A DNA stretch of 64,000 nucleotides from Catellatospora sp. KI3 (GCF_029948125.1 NZ_JASAMB010000006.1:186001-250000); one strand, 5' to 3'. Shown: positions 53,571 through 62,585, numbered from the stretch's first letter. Numbers and translations are program-made. Notes: a model not told the origin generated them from the sequence alone.

Positions 53571-54608
53571 ATGGAGACCCCGCTGCCCGGTGTCGCGGGC
53601 GCCGACAGCCTGCTCGGAGAGGTCGAGGAGGCGGAGGCCGACCTGCGTGCCGCCGCCGACCGCGCCCTGGACGGCCCGGCCTCGTTCGACGCCGTGATCG
53701 CCGCCGACCAGAAGATCGAGCCGCGCGACGTGATGCCCGACGCCTACCGGGCCGGGCTGATCCGCCAGATCGCCCAGCACGCCCACTCCGAGATCATCGG
53801 CATGCAGCCCGAGGGCAACTGGATCAGCCGCGCGCCCACGCTGCGCCGCAAGGCGATCCTGCTGGCCAAGGTGCAGGACGAGGCGGGCCACGGGCTGTAC
53901 CTCTACGCCGCCGCCGAGACCCTGGGCGTCAGCCGCGAGGAGCTGAACGAGGCGCTGCTCACGGGTAAGCAGAAGTACAGCTCGATCTTCAACTACCCCA
54001 CGCTGAGCTGGGCCGACGTCGGCACGATCGGCTGGCTGGTGGACGGGGCGGCGATCGTCAACCAGGTGCCGCTCTGCCGCTGCTCGTACGGGCCGTACGC
54101 CCGCGCCATGATCCGGGTGTGCAAGGAGGAGTCCTTCCACCAGCGCCAGGGCTACCAGTCGCTGTACGTGCTGGCCCAGGGCACCCCGGCGCAGAAGGCC
54201 ATGGCCCAGGAGGCGGTGGACCGCTGGTGGTACCCGTCGCTGGCCATGTTCGGCCCGCCGGACGCCGACTCGACGCACTCCGCGCAGTCGATGGCGTGGA
54301 AGGTCAAGCGGTTCTCCAACGACGAGCTGCGCCAGCGCTTCGTCGACATGTGCGTGCCGCAGGCGGAGATCCTCGGGCTCACCCTGCCCGACCCGGACCT
54401 GCGCTGGAATTCCGAGCGCGGCCACTACGACTACACCTCGCCGGACTTCGACGAGCTGATGCGCGTGGTGAAGGGCGACGGCCCGTGCAACCGGCAGCGG
54501 ATGGCGCACCGCAACCGCGCCCACGCCGACGGCGCCTGGGTGCGCGAGGCCGCCGCCGCGTACGCGGCCAAGCAGAGCAGCAAGCGGAAGGAACTGGTGG
54601 ACGCATGA
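53571..54608 (+). CDS. paaA: 1,2-phenylacetyl-CoA epoxidase, catalytic subunit PaaA
   Basis: A 345-residue ferritin-like diiron protein that epoxidises phenylacetyl-CoA. Iron ligands fall in [22 protein letters not shown] and [11 protein letters not shown], the expected E...ExxH pairs. The lysine-bridge and CoA-binding surroundings RYNY-like segment appear as [17 protein letters not shown]. It is the first of five genes in a tight operon, each overlapping the next by ATGA or GTGA. No paaK, paaG, paaZ or regulator is beside it. Confidence 0.96.
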   Translation: METPLPGVAGADSLLGEVEEAEADLRAAADRALDGPASFDAVIAADQKIEPRDVMPDAYRAGLIRQIAQHAHSEIIGMQPEGNWISRAPTLRRKAILLAKVQDEAGHGLYLYAAAETLGVSREELNEALLTGKQKYSSIFNYPTLSWADVGTIGWLVDGAAIVNQVPLCRCSYGPYARAMIRVCKEESFHQRQGYQSLYVLAQGTPAQKAMAQEAVDRWWYPSLAMFGPPDADSTHSAQSMAWKVKRFSNDELRQRFVDMCVPQAEILGLTLPDPDLRWNSERGHYDYTSPDFDELMRVVKGDGPCNRQRMAHRNRAHADGAWVREAAAAYAAKQSSKRKELVDA

Positions 54609-54886
54609 GTGCCGAACCCTTGTGGGAGGTGTTCGTCCGGCCCCGGCGCGGGCTGGCGCACACGCATGTCGGGAGCCTGCACGCCCCCGACGCGGCGATG
54701 GCCCTGCGGCACGCGCGCGACCTGTACACCCGCCGCCAGGAGGGCGTCTCGCTCTGGGTCGTCCCGGCCGCCGAGATCACCGCGTCGAGCCCGGACGAGA
54801 AGGACCCGTTCTTCGACCCGGCCGCCGACAAGATCTACCGGCACCCGACCTTCTACGAGCTGCCCGAAGGGGTGGCGCACCTGTGA
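54605..54886 (+). CDS. paaB: 1,2-phenylacetyl-CoA epoxidase subunit PaaB
   Basis: A 93-residue small subunit. [23 protein letters not shown] and the ending [24 protein letters not shown] are typical of PaaB, which bridges the two halves of the PaaAC complex. ATGA overlap with paaA. Confidence 0.95.
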   Translation: MSAEPLWEVFVRPRRGLAHTHVGSLHAPDAAMALRHARDLYTRRQEGVSLWVVPAAEITASSPDEKDPFFDPAADKIYRHPTFYELPEGVAHL

Positions 54887-55593
54887 GCGGCACACCTGAC
54901 CTGCTGGCCCTCGGCGACGACGCGCTCATCGCGGCGCAGCGGCTGGCCGAGTGGGTGTCGCGCGCGCCCACGCTGGAGGAGGACGTGGCGCTGGCCAACA
55001 TCGCCCTCGACCAGCTCGGCGCGGCCCGGCTGCTGCTGACGGCCGCGGGCGAGCGGATGGCTCCGCCGCGTACCGAGGATGAACTGGCTTTTCTGCGCGA
55101 CGACCACGCCTTCCGCAACTGCCTGCTGGTGGAGCTGCCGCTCGGCCCGGCCCGGGGCGACCTGGACTTCGGCTGGACCACGGCCTGGCTGCTGCTGCTG
55201 TCGGCGGCGCAGCTGCTGCGCTACACCGACCTGGCCGCCTCGGGCGACGAGCTGGCGGCGGCGATCGGGGCCAAGGCGGTCAAGGAGTCGACGTACCACC
55301 TGGACCACGCCTCGCAGTGGGTGGTGCGGCTGGGCGACGGCACGCCGGAGTCGCACCGCCGGATGCAGGACGCGCTGGACGCGGTGTGGCCGTACGCGCA
55401 CGAGCTGACCGAGGGCGTCCGCGAGCGCTGGCTGGCGCTGGTGGAGCCGGTGCTGGAGGCGGCGACGCTGACCCGGCCCGCCGACCGGTGGACCCCGTCC
55501 GGCGGGCGGCTCGGGCAGCACACCGAGCACCTGAGCTACCTGCTGGCCGAGATGCAGTCGCTGCACCGCGCGCACCCGGGGGCGTCCTGGTGA
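54883..55593 (+). CDS. paaC: 1,2-phenylacetyl-CoA epoxidase structural subunit PaaC
   Basis: A 236-residue ferritin-like protein that pairs with PaaA but lacks a full iron site. LGDDALIAAQRLAEWVSRAPTLEEDVALANIALDQLGAARLL (seen in parts) and the YHLDHASQWVVRLGDGT segment are typical. GTGA overlap with paaB. Confidence 0.95.
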   Translation: MSGTPDLLALGDDALIAAQRLAEWVSRAPTLEEDVALANIALDQLGAARLLLTAAGERMAPPRTEDELAFLRDDHAFRNCLLVELPLGPARGDLDFGWTTAWLLLLSAAQLLRYTDLAASGDELAAAIGAKAVKESTYHLDHASQWVVRLGDGTPESHRRMQDALDAVWPYAHELTEGVRERWLALVEPVLEAATLTRPADRWTPSGGRLGQHTEHLSYLLAEMQSLHRAHPGASW

Positions 55594-56063
55594 ACGGCAC
55601 CGCGCTGCGCGATCCGCTGGAGCTGGCCGGGGCCGTGCCCGACCCGGAGCTGCGCGTGGTCACCATCGCCGAGCTGGGCATCCTGCGCGGCGTGGAGACC
55701 GGCGCCGACGGCCGGGTCACCGCGGTCATCACGCCGACGTACTCGGGCTGCCCGGCGATGGACGCCATCGCCGACGACGTCCGGGCGGCGCTGGCGGCGG
55801 GCGGGTACCCGGACGCGCGGGTGCGCACGGTGCTCAGCCCGGCCTGGTCCACCGACATGATCACCGAGTCGGGTTGGGCGGCGCTGCGCCGCGCGGGCAT
55901 CGCCGCGCCGGGCGAGCACGGCACGCCGTCGTGCCCGCACTGCGCGGGCGGCGCCGGCGGGCCGGTGGTCGTGCAGCTCAGCCGGTACGCCTCGACGCCG
56001 TGCCAATCGCTGTGGCGCTGCCACGGCTGCCTGGAACCGTTCAATGCGATCAAGAAGCTGTGA
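55590..56063 (+). CDS. paaD: PaaD, iron-sulfur assembly-type protein of the epoxidase operon
   Basis: A 157-residue protein with an N-terminal MIP18/DUF59 domain (VPDPELRVVTIAELGILRGV, TPTYSGCPAMDAI) and a C-terminal zinc-ribbon-like CPHC...C...CHGC set (SCPHCAGG near 125, RCHGCLEPF near the end). It matures the epoxidase, probably its Fe or Fe-S sites. GTGA overlap with paaC. Confidence 0.94.
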   Translation: MNGTALRDPLELAGAVPDPELRVVTIAELGILRGVETGADGRVTAVITPTYSGCPAMDAIADDVRAALAAGGYPDARVRTVLSPAWSTDMITESGWAALRRAGIAAPGEHGTPSCPHCAGGAGGPVVVQLSRYASTPCQSLWRCHGCLEPFNAIKKL

Positions 56064-56066
56064 GCC

Positions 56067-57119
56067 GTGAGCACGACATTCCATGAGCTGACCGTGGCCT
56101 CGGTCGAGCAGCTGACCCCGTCGGCCGTGGCGCTGACCCTGGCCGTGCCCGCGCCGCTGCGCGAGGTGTTCGCGTTCCGGCCCGGCCAGCACCTGACGGT
56201 GCGGCTGGACGAGACCGAGCGGCGGTCGTACTCGATCTGCTCGACCCCGGCCGACCTGCGCGAGCACGGACTGCTCACGGTAGGGGTGAAGCGGGTGCCC
56301 GGCGGCGCCTTCTCCACCCGGGCGCAGGAGTTCACGCCGGGGGAGCGGCTGGCCGTGCTGCCGCCGCTGGGCCGGTTCACCACCGAACTCGACCCGTCCC
56401 GCACCCGCCGCTACGGCGCGATCGTCGCCGGATCCGGGATCACCCCGGTGCTGTCGCTGGTCGCGACCGCTCTGGCGACCGAGCCGGGCAGCACGTTCAC
56501 GGTGCTCTGCGGCAACCGCAGCGCGGCCGAGGTGATGTTCGCCGACGCACTGGCCGATCTGAAGGACCGCTTCCCTGGGCGGCTGCAGCTGGTGCACGTG
56601 CTGTCGCGCGAGATGCAGCCCAGCGAGCTGCTGTCCGGGCGGCTGGACACCGAGCGGACCACGGCGCTGCTCAAGGCGTTCGAGCTGGCGGCGGTGGACG
56701 AGTGGTTCCTGTGCGGGCCGCTGGGCGTGGTGCGCTCGGCCCGGGAGGCGCTGGCCGCGGTCGGGGCGACCGGGCGGGCGCACGTGGAGCTGTTCCACGC
56801 CGAGGAGCCGCCGCCCCCGGCCGCCGAGGCGGGCACGGGCGGGACGGTCGGCGTGCAGATCGTGCTGGACGGCCGGTCGACCGAGTTCGCGATGGAGCGC
56901 GGCGAGCGGGTGCTGGACGCGGCCCTGCGGCACCGGGGCGAGCTGCCGTACGCCTGCAAGGGCGGCGTCTGCTCGACCTGCCGCGCGAAGGTGGTGTCCG
57001 GGTCAGTGGAGATGGCGGCGAACTGGGCGCTGGAGCCCGAGGAGCTGGCCGCCGGCTACGTCCTCACCTGCCAGTCCACCCCCACCACCGATGAACTGGC
57101 ACTCGACTTCGACGCCTGA
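56067..57119 (+). CDS. paaE: 1,2-phenylacetyl-CoA epoxidase reductase subunit PaaE
   Basis: A 350-residue three-domain reductase: FAD-binding (RSYSICSTP near 52), NAD(P)H-binding (IVAGSGITPVLSL near 115, WFLCGPLG near 215) and a C-terminal plant-type 2Fe-2S ferredoxin (PYACKGGVCSTCRAKV, then LTCQS). It passes electrons from NADPH to PaaA. GTG 56067, three bases past paaD. The gene ends at a pair of inverted family B repeats. Confidence 0.95.
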   Translation: MSTTFHELTVASVEQLTPSAVALTLAVPAPLREVFAFRPGQHLTVRLDETERRSYSICSTPADLREHGLLTVGVKRVPGGAFSTRAQEFTPGERLAVLPPLGRFTTELDPSRTRRYGAIVAGSGITPVLSLVATALATEPGSTFTVLCGNRSAAEVMFADALADLKDRFPGRLQLVHVLSREMQPSELLSGRLDTERTTALLKAFELAAVDEWFLCGPLGVVRSAREALAAVGATGRAHVELFHAEEPPPPAAEAGTGGTVGVQIVLDGRSTEFAMERGERVLDAALRHRGELPYACKGGVCSTCRAKVVSGSVEMAANWALEPEELAAGYVLTCQSTPTTDELALDFDA

Positions 57120-57123
57120 AGGC

Positions 57124-57178
57124 GTTAAGGAAGGGCCCCTTCTTATCGCTTTCCGATGTAGAAGGGGCCCTTCTTAAC
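57124..57178. repeat. Dispersed composite palindrome, family B copy 5
   Basis: The fullest copy: GTTAAGGAAGGGCCCCTTCTT, centre ATCGCTTTCCGATG, then TAGAAGGGGCCCTTCTTAAC (split by this description). It begins five bases past the paaE stop. Confidence 0.9.
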
Positions 57179-57225
57179 GTGCCCTGTCGGGCGGCCGAGC
57201 GACGTCCGGCCGCCACTGTCGAGCG

Positions 57226-57279
57226 GTTAAGAAGGGCCCCTTGTTCTACGGAATGCGATAAGAAGGGCCCCTTCCTTAC
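57226..57279. repeat. Dispersed composite palindrome, family B copy 6 (opposite orientation)
   Basis: Reverse-oriented unit ending one base before the stop of the converging esterase gene. Copies 5 and 6 are an inverted pair separated by 47 bases, which themselves contain a short inverted repeat (GGCGGCCG / CGGCCGCC). Confidence 0.9.
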
Positions 57280-57280
57280 C

Positions 57281-58141
57281 TCAGGGCTGGGGGTGGGCGG
57301 TGAAGAAGGCCCAGATGAGGGTGTTGGCGTCTACCGGGTGAGCGCCCCCGTCGGGCCACTCGTGGCCCATGCCGATCACGCTGTAGACGACGTGCTCCGT
57401 ACCGTTGCCGCAGCTCGCGGTGTATCGGTGCGCCTTGCCGTGCGGGCCGGTCAGCGTCTGCACCGCCGGTTCGCCGCAGGCGGCCAGGCGGCGCCACTGG
57501 TTGTTGGTGCCGGGCCAGGAGCCGGCGAACCGGTCCGTGCTGCCCTGGAAGGTGAGCAGGGATACGGGGGCCGCCAGCGGCCCGGCGCCGTCCGGCTCGG
57601 TCTCGTTGCGGCCGCTGACCGGGGCGAGGGCGCCGAAGCGGCCGGGCAGGTCGCGGGCGAGCCGGTAGGTGAAGGCGGCGCCGTTGGAGAAGCCGGCGGC
57701 GTAGGTCCGCTTCGGATCGGCGCCCCACTCCTTGACCAGGTGGTCGAGTAGCGCGCCGATGAAGCCGACGTCGTCGGCGCCGCCCGTGCGCGAGGTGTTC
57801 CAGCGGTCGCCGAACCCCTGGGGGTACGCGACGAGGAAGCCCTTCGTGTCGGCGAGCGGTGACATCCGGCTGGTCCGCTCGGCGTCAGTGCTCTTGCCCG
57901 GCTGGCCGTGGAAGACCAGGACCAGGGGCAGCGCGGTGCCCGGCGTCCAGCCGGGCGGGGCGTGCAGCCGGTAGTCGCGGCGTACGCCGCCGTGCATCAG
58001 GGCGAGGTCGTGGTCGCCCGGTCCGGGCTGCTCCGGCGGCAGGCTGACCGCCGGGCTGGGCGCGGCCGCGGGAGGCGTCCCGGTCGCGGCGCAGCCCGTG
58101 AGTACGGTGGCGAGGGTCAGCAGCACGGCGAACTGTTTCAC
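57281..58141 (-). CDS. Lipoprotein esterase of the PHB depolymerase/feruloyl esterase type
   Basis: A 286-residue alpha/beta hydrolase with lipobox LTGC near residue 17, so outside and membrane-tethered. The oxyanion strand LVLVFHGQPG, nucleophile AAGFSNGAAFTYRLA (Ser about 155) and catalytic His in VIGMGHEWPDG fit the LpqC/PHB depolymerase family. A Cys pair (LAACGEP, TASCGNG) is probably a disulfide. The true substrate may be an acyl or feruloyl ester. GTG 58141 has GGGGGA seven bases upstream. It diverges from padR-mqnC. Confidence 0.87.
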   Translation of the reverse strand: MKQFAVLLTLATVLTGCAATGTPPAAAPSPAVSLPPEQPGPGDHDLALMHGGVRRDYRLHAPPGWTPGTALPLVLVFHGQPGKSTDAERTSRMSPLADTKGFLVAYPQGFGDRWNTSRTGGADDVGFIGALLDHLVKEWGADPKRTYAAGFSNGAAFTYRLARDLPGRFGALAPVSGRNETEPDGAGPLAAPVSLLTFQGSTDRFAGSWPGTNNQWRRLAACGEPAVQTLTGPHGKAHRYTASCGNGTEHVVYSVIGMGHEWPDGGAHPVDANTLIWAFFTAHPQP

Positions 58142-58151
58142 GTGAATCCCC

Positions 58152-58185
58152 CTATGTCAGAGTTGACATGTCAGAAGTTACATAG
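58152..58185. promoter_or_regulatory. PadR operator candidate
   Basis: CTATGT (58152-58157) and ACATAG (58180-58185) are inverted arms around the 10-base palindrome TGACATGTCA (58164-58173); inside, GTCAGAGTT and GTCAGAAGTT form a direct repeat. The ATGT...ACAT layout is the usual PadR target. It lies between the esterase start and the padR start. Confidence 0.65.
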
Positions 58186-58197
58186 TGAGGAGGCGCG

Positions 58198-58815
58198 ATG
58201 CGGGCGCGCGACGGTGACGATTCGGTATCGGTGTCCGGTTCGGCGCTCGGCTACGCCCTGCTCTCGCTGCTCACCCGGGGTCCGGCCACCGGATACCAGC
58301 TGACCCAGCGGATGAAGTCCCCCATCGGCCACTTCTGGACCGCCCAGCACAGCCAGATCTACCCGGAGCTGGCCCGGCTGGCCGCTGCCGGCTGGGTCGA
58401 GGCGGCCGAGGGCGACGGCCCCGGGCCACGGCAGAAGAAGACCTACACGCTGACCCCGGACGGGCTGGCCGCGCTGCGGGAGTGGCTGCCCCGGCCGCCG
58501 GTGGTGGCCCCGCGCAGCGAGACCGTGCTCAAGGCGTACGCGGCCAACAGCGCCGACCCGGCCGCCATGGCCGACCTGTACGGCGGCATCGCCGCCCGGC
58601 AGCGCAGCCTGCTCGACGAGTGGACGCGCGAGGCGGCCATGCTGCGAGACGCGGGTCACGACGATCCGGCCCACCCCGGCTTCGGCAACTACGCGGTGCT
58701 GCTCATGGGCATCGAGTCGGCCCGCAGCACGGCCGCGTGGGCCGACTGGCTCGTGACCTGCCTGCGGACCGGCCGTGCCGTCGGGTTCGGGGACCCGATA
58801 CCCTCGGGGGCGTGA
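58198..58815 (+). CDS. PadR-family transcriptional regulator
   Basis: A 205-residue regulator with the PadR winged helix (ALGYALLSLLTRGPATGYQLTQRM, given in parts, then HSQIYPELARLAAAGWVE and KKTYTLTPDGLAALREWL) and a helical dimer domain. ATG 58198 has GAGGAGG seven bases upstream. Its stop overlaps the mqnC start (GTGA), so the regulator and a menaquinone gene share a message. It probably represses itself and the divergent esterase. Confidence 0.92.
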   Translation: MRARDGDDSVSVSGSALGYALLSLLTRGPATGYQLTQRMKSPIGHFWTAQHSQIYPELARLAAAGWVEAAEGDGPGPRQKKTYTLTPDGLAALREWLPRPPVVAPRSETVLKAYAANSADPAAMADLYGGIAARQRSLLDEWTREAAMLRDAGHDDPAHPGFGNYAVLLMGIESARSTAAWADWLVTCLRTGRAVGFGDPIPSGA

Positions 58816-60002
58816 GTGCGAACCGGGAGATCGACAGCATCGTGCAGCGGGCCGCCGACGGCGGCCGCATCAGCGCCGAGGAGGCGCTGCTGCTCTACAC
58901 CGAGGCACCGTTCCACGCGCTCGGCGAGGCGGCGGACGCGGTGCGGCGGCGGCGCTACCCGGACGGCATCGTCACGTACCTGATCGACCGCAACATCAAC
59001 TACACCAACGTGTGCGTCACCGCGTGCAAGTTCTGCGCCTTCTACCGGGCGCCCAAGCACGCCGAGGGCTGGACCCACGACACCGCCGAGATCCTGCGCC
59101 GCTGCGGCGAGGCGGTCGAGCTCGGCGCCACCCAGGTCATGCTGCAGGGCGGCCACCACCCGGACTACGGCGTGGAGTACTACGAGAACCTGTTCTCGTC
59201 GGTCAAGCAGGCGTACCCGGACCTGATGATCCACTCGATCGGGCCCAGCGAGATCCTGCACATGGCCAAGGTCTCCGGCGTCTCCATCGAGGACGCGGTG
59301 ATCCGGATCAAGGCGGCGGGCCTGGACTCGATCGCGGGCGCCGGCGCCGAGATGCTGCCCGACCGGCCGCGCAAGGCGATCGCCCCGCTCAAGGAGTCCG
59401 GCGCGCGCTGGCTGGAGGTCATGGAGGTCGCGCACCGCCACGGCGTCGAGTCGACCGCCACCATGATGATGGGCACCGGCGAGACCAACGCCGAGCGCAT
59501 CGAGCACCTGACGATGATCCGCGACGTCCAGGACCGGACCGGCGGCTTCCGCGCGTTCATCCCGTGGACGTACCAGCCGGAGAACAACCACCTGAAGGGC
59601 CGCACCCAGGCGACCAGCCTGGAGTACCTGCGCCTGATCGCGGTGGCCCGCCTGTTCTTCGACAACGTTGCCCACCTGCAGGCCTCCTGGCTCACCACCG
59701 GCAAGGACGTGGGCCAGCTCGCGCTGCACATGGGCGTGGACGACCTGGGCTCGATCATGCTCGAGGAGAACGTCATCTCCTCGGCCGGTGCCAAGCACCG
59801 GTCCAACCTGGTCGACCTGGTGCAGCTGATCCGCACCGCCGGGCGCATCCCGGCCCAGCGCGACACGCTCTACCGCCACCTCAACGTGCACTGGACCCCG
59901 GCCGACGACCCGACCGACGAGCGCGTCACCTCGCACTTCTCGTCGATCGCGATCCCGGGCGGCGGCGTCGGCAAGACGCTGCCGCTGGTGGAGGCGCGCT
60001 AG
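58812..60002 (+). CDS. mqnC: Cyclic dehypoxanthinyl futalosine synthase (radical SAM)
   Basis: A 396-residue radical SAM enzyme that cyclises dehypoxanthinylfutalosine in the futalosine pathway. The cluster motif CVTACKFCAFYR is near residue 72, preceded by IDRNINYTNVC. LQGGHHPDYGVEYYENL, SIGPSEILHMAKVSG and the late GVDDLGSIMLEENVISSAG are MqnC features. GTG 58812 overlaps the padR stop. Confidence 0.95.
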   Translation: MSANREIDSIVQRAADGGRISAEEALLLYTEAPFHALGEAADAVRRRRYPDGIVTYLIDRNINYTNVCVTACKFCAFYRAPKHAEGWTHDTAEILRRCGEAVELGATQVMLQGGHHPDYGVEYYENLFSSVKQAYPDLMIHSIGPSEILHMAKVSGVSIEDAVIRIKAAGLDSIAGAGAEMLPDRPRKAIAPLKESGARWLEVMEVAHRHGVESTATMMMGTGETNAERIEHLTMIRDVQDRTGGFRAFIPWTYQPENNHLKGRTQATSLEYLRLIAVARLFFDNVAHLQASWLTTGKDVGQLALHMGVDDLGSIMLEENVISSAGAKHRSNLVDLVQLIRTAGRIPAQRDTLYRHLNVHWTPADDPTDERVTSHFSSIAIPGGGVGKTLPLVEAR

Positions 60003-60063
60003 CGGATCCGCATCCGTCAAGATCCGCCCGATCGGCCCATGTGGCCGGTCGGGCGGCGCCGCC

Positions 60064-60075
60064 TATCGTCCACGA
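60064..60075 (+). promoter_or_regulatory. Leaderless -10 element before surface protein gene 1
   Basis: TATCGT lies six bases before ATG 60076. The stretch TATCGTCCACG plus TGCGTGAACGGGGAACG is shared with the paralogue at 60961, so the promoter was copied with the gene. Confidence 0.55.
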
Positions 60076-60909
60076 ATGCGTGAACGGGGAACGCTTCAGG
60101 CTGTCCGCTGTGCGGCTGCCCTACTGGCAGGGGCGGCGCTGCTGCTCGGATCGGGCGCGCCGGCATGGGCCGACGGTCCGGCGGATCTGGCGCTGCGCTC
60201 GTACGCGGTCCACGGGGTCGACGTCGGCGAAGGCGCGCGGGTGCCGCTGGCCGTGCACAACTACGGCCCCGCTGAGCCGCTGCCGACGGCCATGGTGGAG
60301 GTGTCGGCGCCGCCCGGGACCCGCATCCACCGCTCCTCGACCCCGCCGGACGTCCCGCCATGCCAGTTCTTGGAGGGCGACACCCGGATGCGCTGCCGCC
60401 TGGGCACCCTGTGGCGCGGGCAGGCCATCCCCGTCGGCGGATCCAGCGGCCTGATCACGATCGTCTTCGACGTACGCGCCGACTTCGTCTCGCCCGCCGA
60501 GGGCTGGGCCGAGGTGCAGTGCAGCTGCGACCCCTACCCGGCCAACAACCGGGTCGCGATCGTCCTGAACGGTGAGAATCCGCCACTGCCGAAGCCCGGG
60601 CCGCGATCGTCCGCGTCCAGCAAGCCGGCGGCGTCGGTCAAGCCGTCCGCGTCGCTGCGGGCCTCGCGCGCCGCCTCGCCCCTCGCCTCGACCGCGACCA
60701 CGTCGCCCACCGGTGACTCGGAAGCAGCGCCGACGGGACCGATGCCGGAGCTCACGCCCGACCCGACTGCCGAGGTGGATTCGGCCACGGCCCCGCCTGG
60801 CTCCTCGGGGCCGGACCTGGTCCTGCTCGCCGGCATCGCCATCGTGCTGCTCGCGCTGGCGGGACTCGGCGGCGCGGTGTACGTGTGGCGCCGTGACCGA
60901 ACGGAGTAG
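60076..60909 (+). CDS. Anchored surface protein with CARDB/DUF11-like domain (paralogue 1)
   Basis: A 277-residue exported protein: signal peptide to about residue 32 (APAWADG), one beta domain (DLALRSYAVHGVDVGEGARVPLAVHNYGP, seen in parts) with three or more Cys (PPCQFLEG, MRCRLG, VQCSCDPYPANN), a Ser/Pro/Thr linker (about 165-235), a C-terminal helix (DLVLLAGIAIVLLALAGLGGA) and a short basic end WRRDRTE. It thus spans the wall from a membrane anchor. The beta domain is of the type found in adhesive or scaffold repeats. Function unknown. Confidence 0.75.
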   Translation: MRERGTLQAVRCAAALLAGAALLLGSGAPAWADGPADLALRSYAVHGVDVGEGARVPLAVHNYGPAEPLPTAMVEVSAPPGTRIHRSSTPPDVPPCQFLEGDTRMRCRLGTLWRGQAIPVGGSSGLITIVFDVRADFVSPAEGWAEVQCSCDPYPANNRVAIVLNGENPPLPKPGPRSSASSKPAASVKPSASLRASRAASPLASTATTSPTGDSEAAPTGPMPELTPDPTAEVDSATAPPGSSGPDLVLLAGIAIVLLALAGLGGAVYVWRRDRTE

Positions 60910-60960
60910 CGATCGGGCGTTGTGACCGATCAGCCCATTTTCCGGCGTCTTGCCGATGTC

Positions 60961-60972
60961 TATCGTCCACGC
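60961..60972 (+). promoter_or_regulatory. Leaderless -10 element before surface protein gene 2
   Basis: TATCGT lies six bases before GTG 60973, the same spacing as in paralogue 1. Confidence 0.55.
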
Positions 60973-61746
60973 GTGCGTGAACGGGGAACGTCTCTGGCGG
61001 TGCGGGCCGCGACCGTGCTGCTGTCGGCCACGGTGCTGGTGCTCGGGTCCGCCCTGCCGTCGTCGGCGGCGGGCAAGGCCGACCTGGCGCTGCGGTCGTA
61101 CGCGGTGCGGGAGGTCAAGCTCGGCGACACCGTGACCATGAAGCTCGGCGTGATCGACTTCGGGCCGGACGCCCCGGCGTCGACCGCCCGCCTGATCCTG
61201 CAGGCGCCTCGCGGCACCCGCATCGTCCGCGGCTCGGTCGACCACGGCGGGGGCGCCTGCGAGATCAACTCGACGGACACCAGGGTCGTGTGCACGCTGA
61301 CCCGCACCCAGCAGTGGAAAGACGTCCAGCCGGGCGGTCCCATGGTGTGGGGCACGTTCCAGCTGCTGGTCGTGGGCAAGATCGGGTCGGTCGGGTCGGC
61401 GGTGGTGAGCTGCGCCTGCGATCCGTACACGCGCAACAACCGGACCGCCCTGGTGCTCAACGGCAACAACCCGCCCGCGCCCAAGCCCGGTCCGCAGACC
61501 TCGCCGACGCCCTCGAAGTCGGCCGAGCCGTCCGCCTCGCCCAGCGCGGAACCGACCGAACCCAGCCCGGCCGTGCCGACCGAGGCCGAGGTGCCCGCCA
61601 CGGACGCGTCCGCGCCGGACGAGGACGGATCCGGCGTCGACCTGCTCTTCGTCATCGGCGGGTTGGCGGTGGCGGTGGCGCTGGCCGGGCTCGGCTACGC
61701 GGTCTACCTGTGGCGCAACAGCGACGAAGAGGAAGACGAGGGCTGA
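60973..61746 (+). CDS. Anchored surface protein with CARDB/DUF11-like domain (paralogue 2)
   Basis: A 257-residue paralogue of the previous gene. The first codons (RERGT) and the beta domain line up (DLALRSYAVREVKLGDTVT; ACEINSTDTRVVCTLTR; SCACDPYTRNNRTALVLNG), then a Ser/Pro/Glu linker, a membrane helix (VDLLFVIGGLAVAVALAGLGYAVYL, in parts) and an acidic end SDEEEDEG where copy 1 is basic. GTG 60973 is chosen over GTG 60922 because it matches the start of copy 1. Function unknown. Confidence 0.75.
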   Translation: MRERGTSLAVRAATVLLSATVLVLGSALPSSAAGKADLALRSYAVREVKLGDTVTMKLGVIDFGPDAPASTARLILQAPRGTRIVRGSVDHGGGACEINSTDTRVVCTLTRTQQWKDVQPGGPMVWGTFQLLVVGKIGSVGSAVVSCACDPYTRNNRTALVLNGNNPPAPKPGPQTSPTPSKSAEPSASPSAEPTEPSPAVPTEAEVPATDASAPDEDGSGVDLLFVIGGLAVAVALAGLGYAVYLWRNSDEEEDEG

Positions 61747-61887
61747 GCGGGCCGCCTGCCGCCGGGTACCTGCCGCGGCACGGCGCACCGAGCAGGGCGG
61801 CTGAGTCCCGCGCTCGCCGGAGTGTCGTGGCGGACGTCTGGGTGAGCCGGATGCGCGGGCGTCGCGGCGGTTTGGCAGAGTGGCGCC

Positions 61888-62580
61888 ATGACGCGCGCAG
61901 ACCTGGACAAAGAGCCGAACGAGATCGCCGCGATGTTCGACGGCGTGGCCGAGAAGTACGACAAGACCAACTCGGTGCTGTCGTTCGGCCAGGACAAGTC
62001 GTGGCGGCGCGCGACCCGGTCCGCCCTGGACCTCAAGCCGGGCGAGAAGGTGCTCGACCTCGGCGCGGGCACCGGCGTCTCCACCGAGGAGCTGGCCCGC
62101 TCCGGCGCGTACGTGGTCGGCGCCGACCTGTCGCTGGGCATGCTCCGGGTCGGTCGGCGCACCCGGCCGCACGTGCCGCTGGTCGCGGGCGACGCGCTGG
62201 CGCTGCCCTTCGCCGACCAGACCTTCGACGCGGTGACCACCTCGTTCGTGATCCGCAACGTGGCGAACACCCCGGCGGCGCTGCGGGAACTGGCCCGGGT
62301 CACCAAGCCGGGCGGCCGCCTGGTCATCTGCGAGTTCTCGCACCCGACCAACGGCGCGTTCCGCACCGCGTACCTGCAGTACCTGATGCGCTCGCTGCCC
62401 GCCGTGGCGCGCAAGGTCTCCAGCAACCCCGACGCGTACGTGTACCTGGCCGAGTCGATCCGGGCCTGGCCCGACCAGCGCGAGTTCGCCGCGATCATCG
62501 GCGAGAACAACTGGTCCCAGGTGAAGTGGCGCAACCTCACCGGCGGCATCGTCGCCCTCCACCGCGCCACCCGCCCCTGA
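61888..62580 (+). CDS. menG: Demethylmenaquinone methyltransferase
   Basis: A 230-residue SAM methyltransferase of the UbiE/MenG family that makes the last step to menaquinone. Features: [26 protein letters not shown] at the N-terminus, SAM loop [15 protein letters not shown] near residue 55, [22 protein letters not shown] (in parts) and the GGIVALHRA end. CAGAGT lies six bases before ATG 61888, again a possible leaderless start. Confidence 0.95.
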   Translation: MTRADLDKEPNEIAAMFDGVAEKYDKTNSVLSFGQDKSWRRATRSALDLKPGEKVLDLGAGTGVSTEELARSGAYVVGADLSLGMLRVGRRTRPHVPLVAGDALALPFADQTFDAVTTSFVIRNVANTPAALRELARVTKPGGRLVICEFSHPTNGAFRTAYLQYLMRSLPAVARKVSSNPDAYVYLAESIRAWPDQREFAAIIGENNWSQVKWRNLTGGIVALHRATRP

Positions 62581-62585
62581 CCCAC

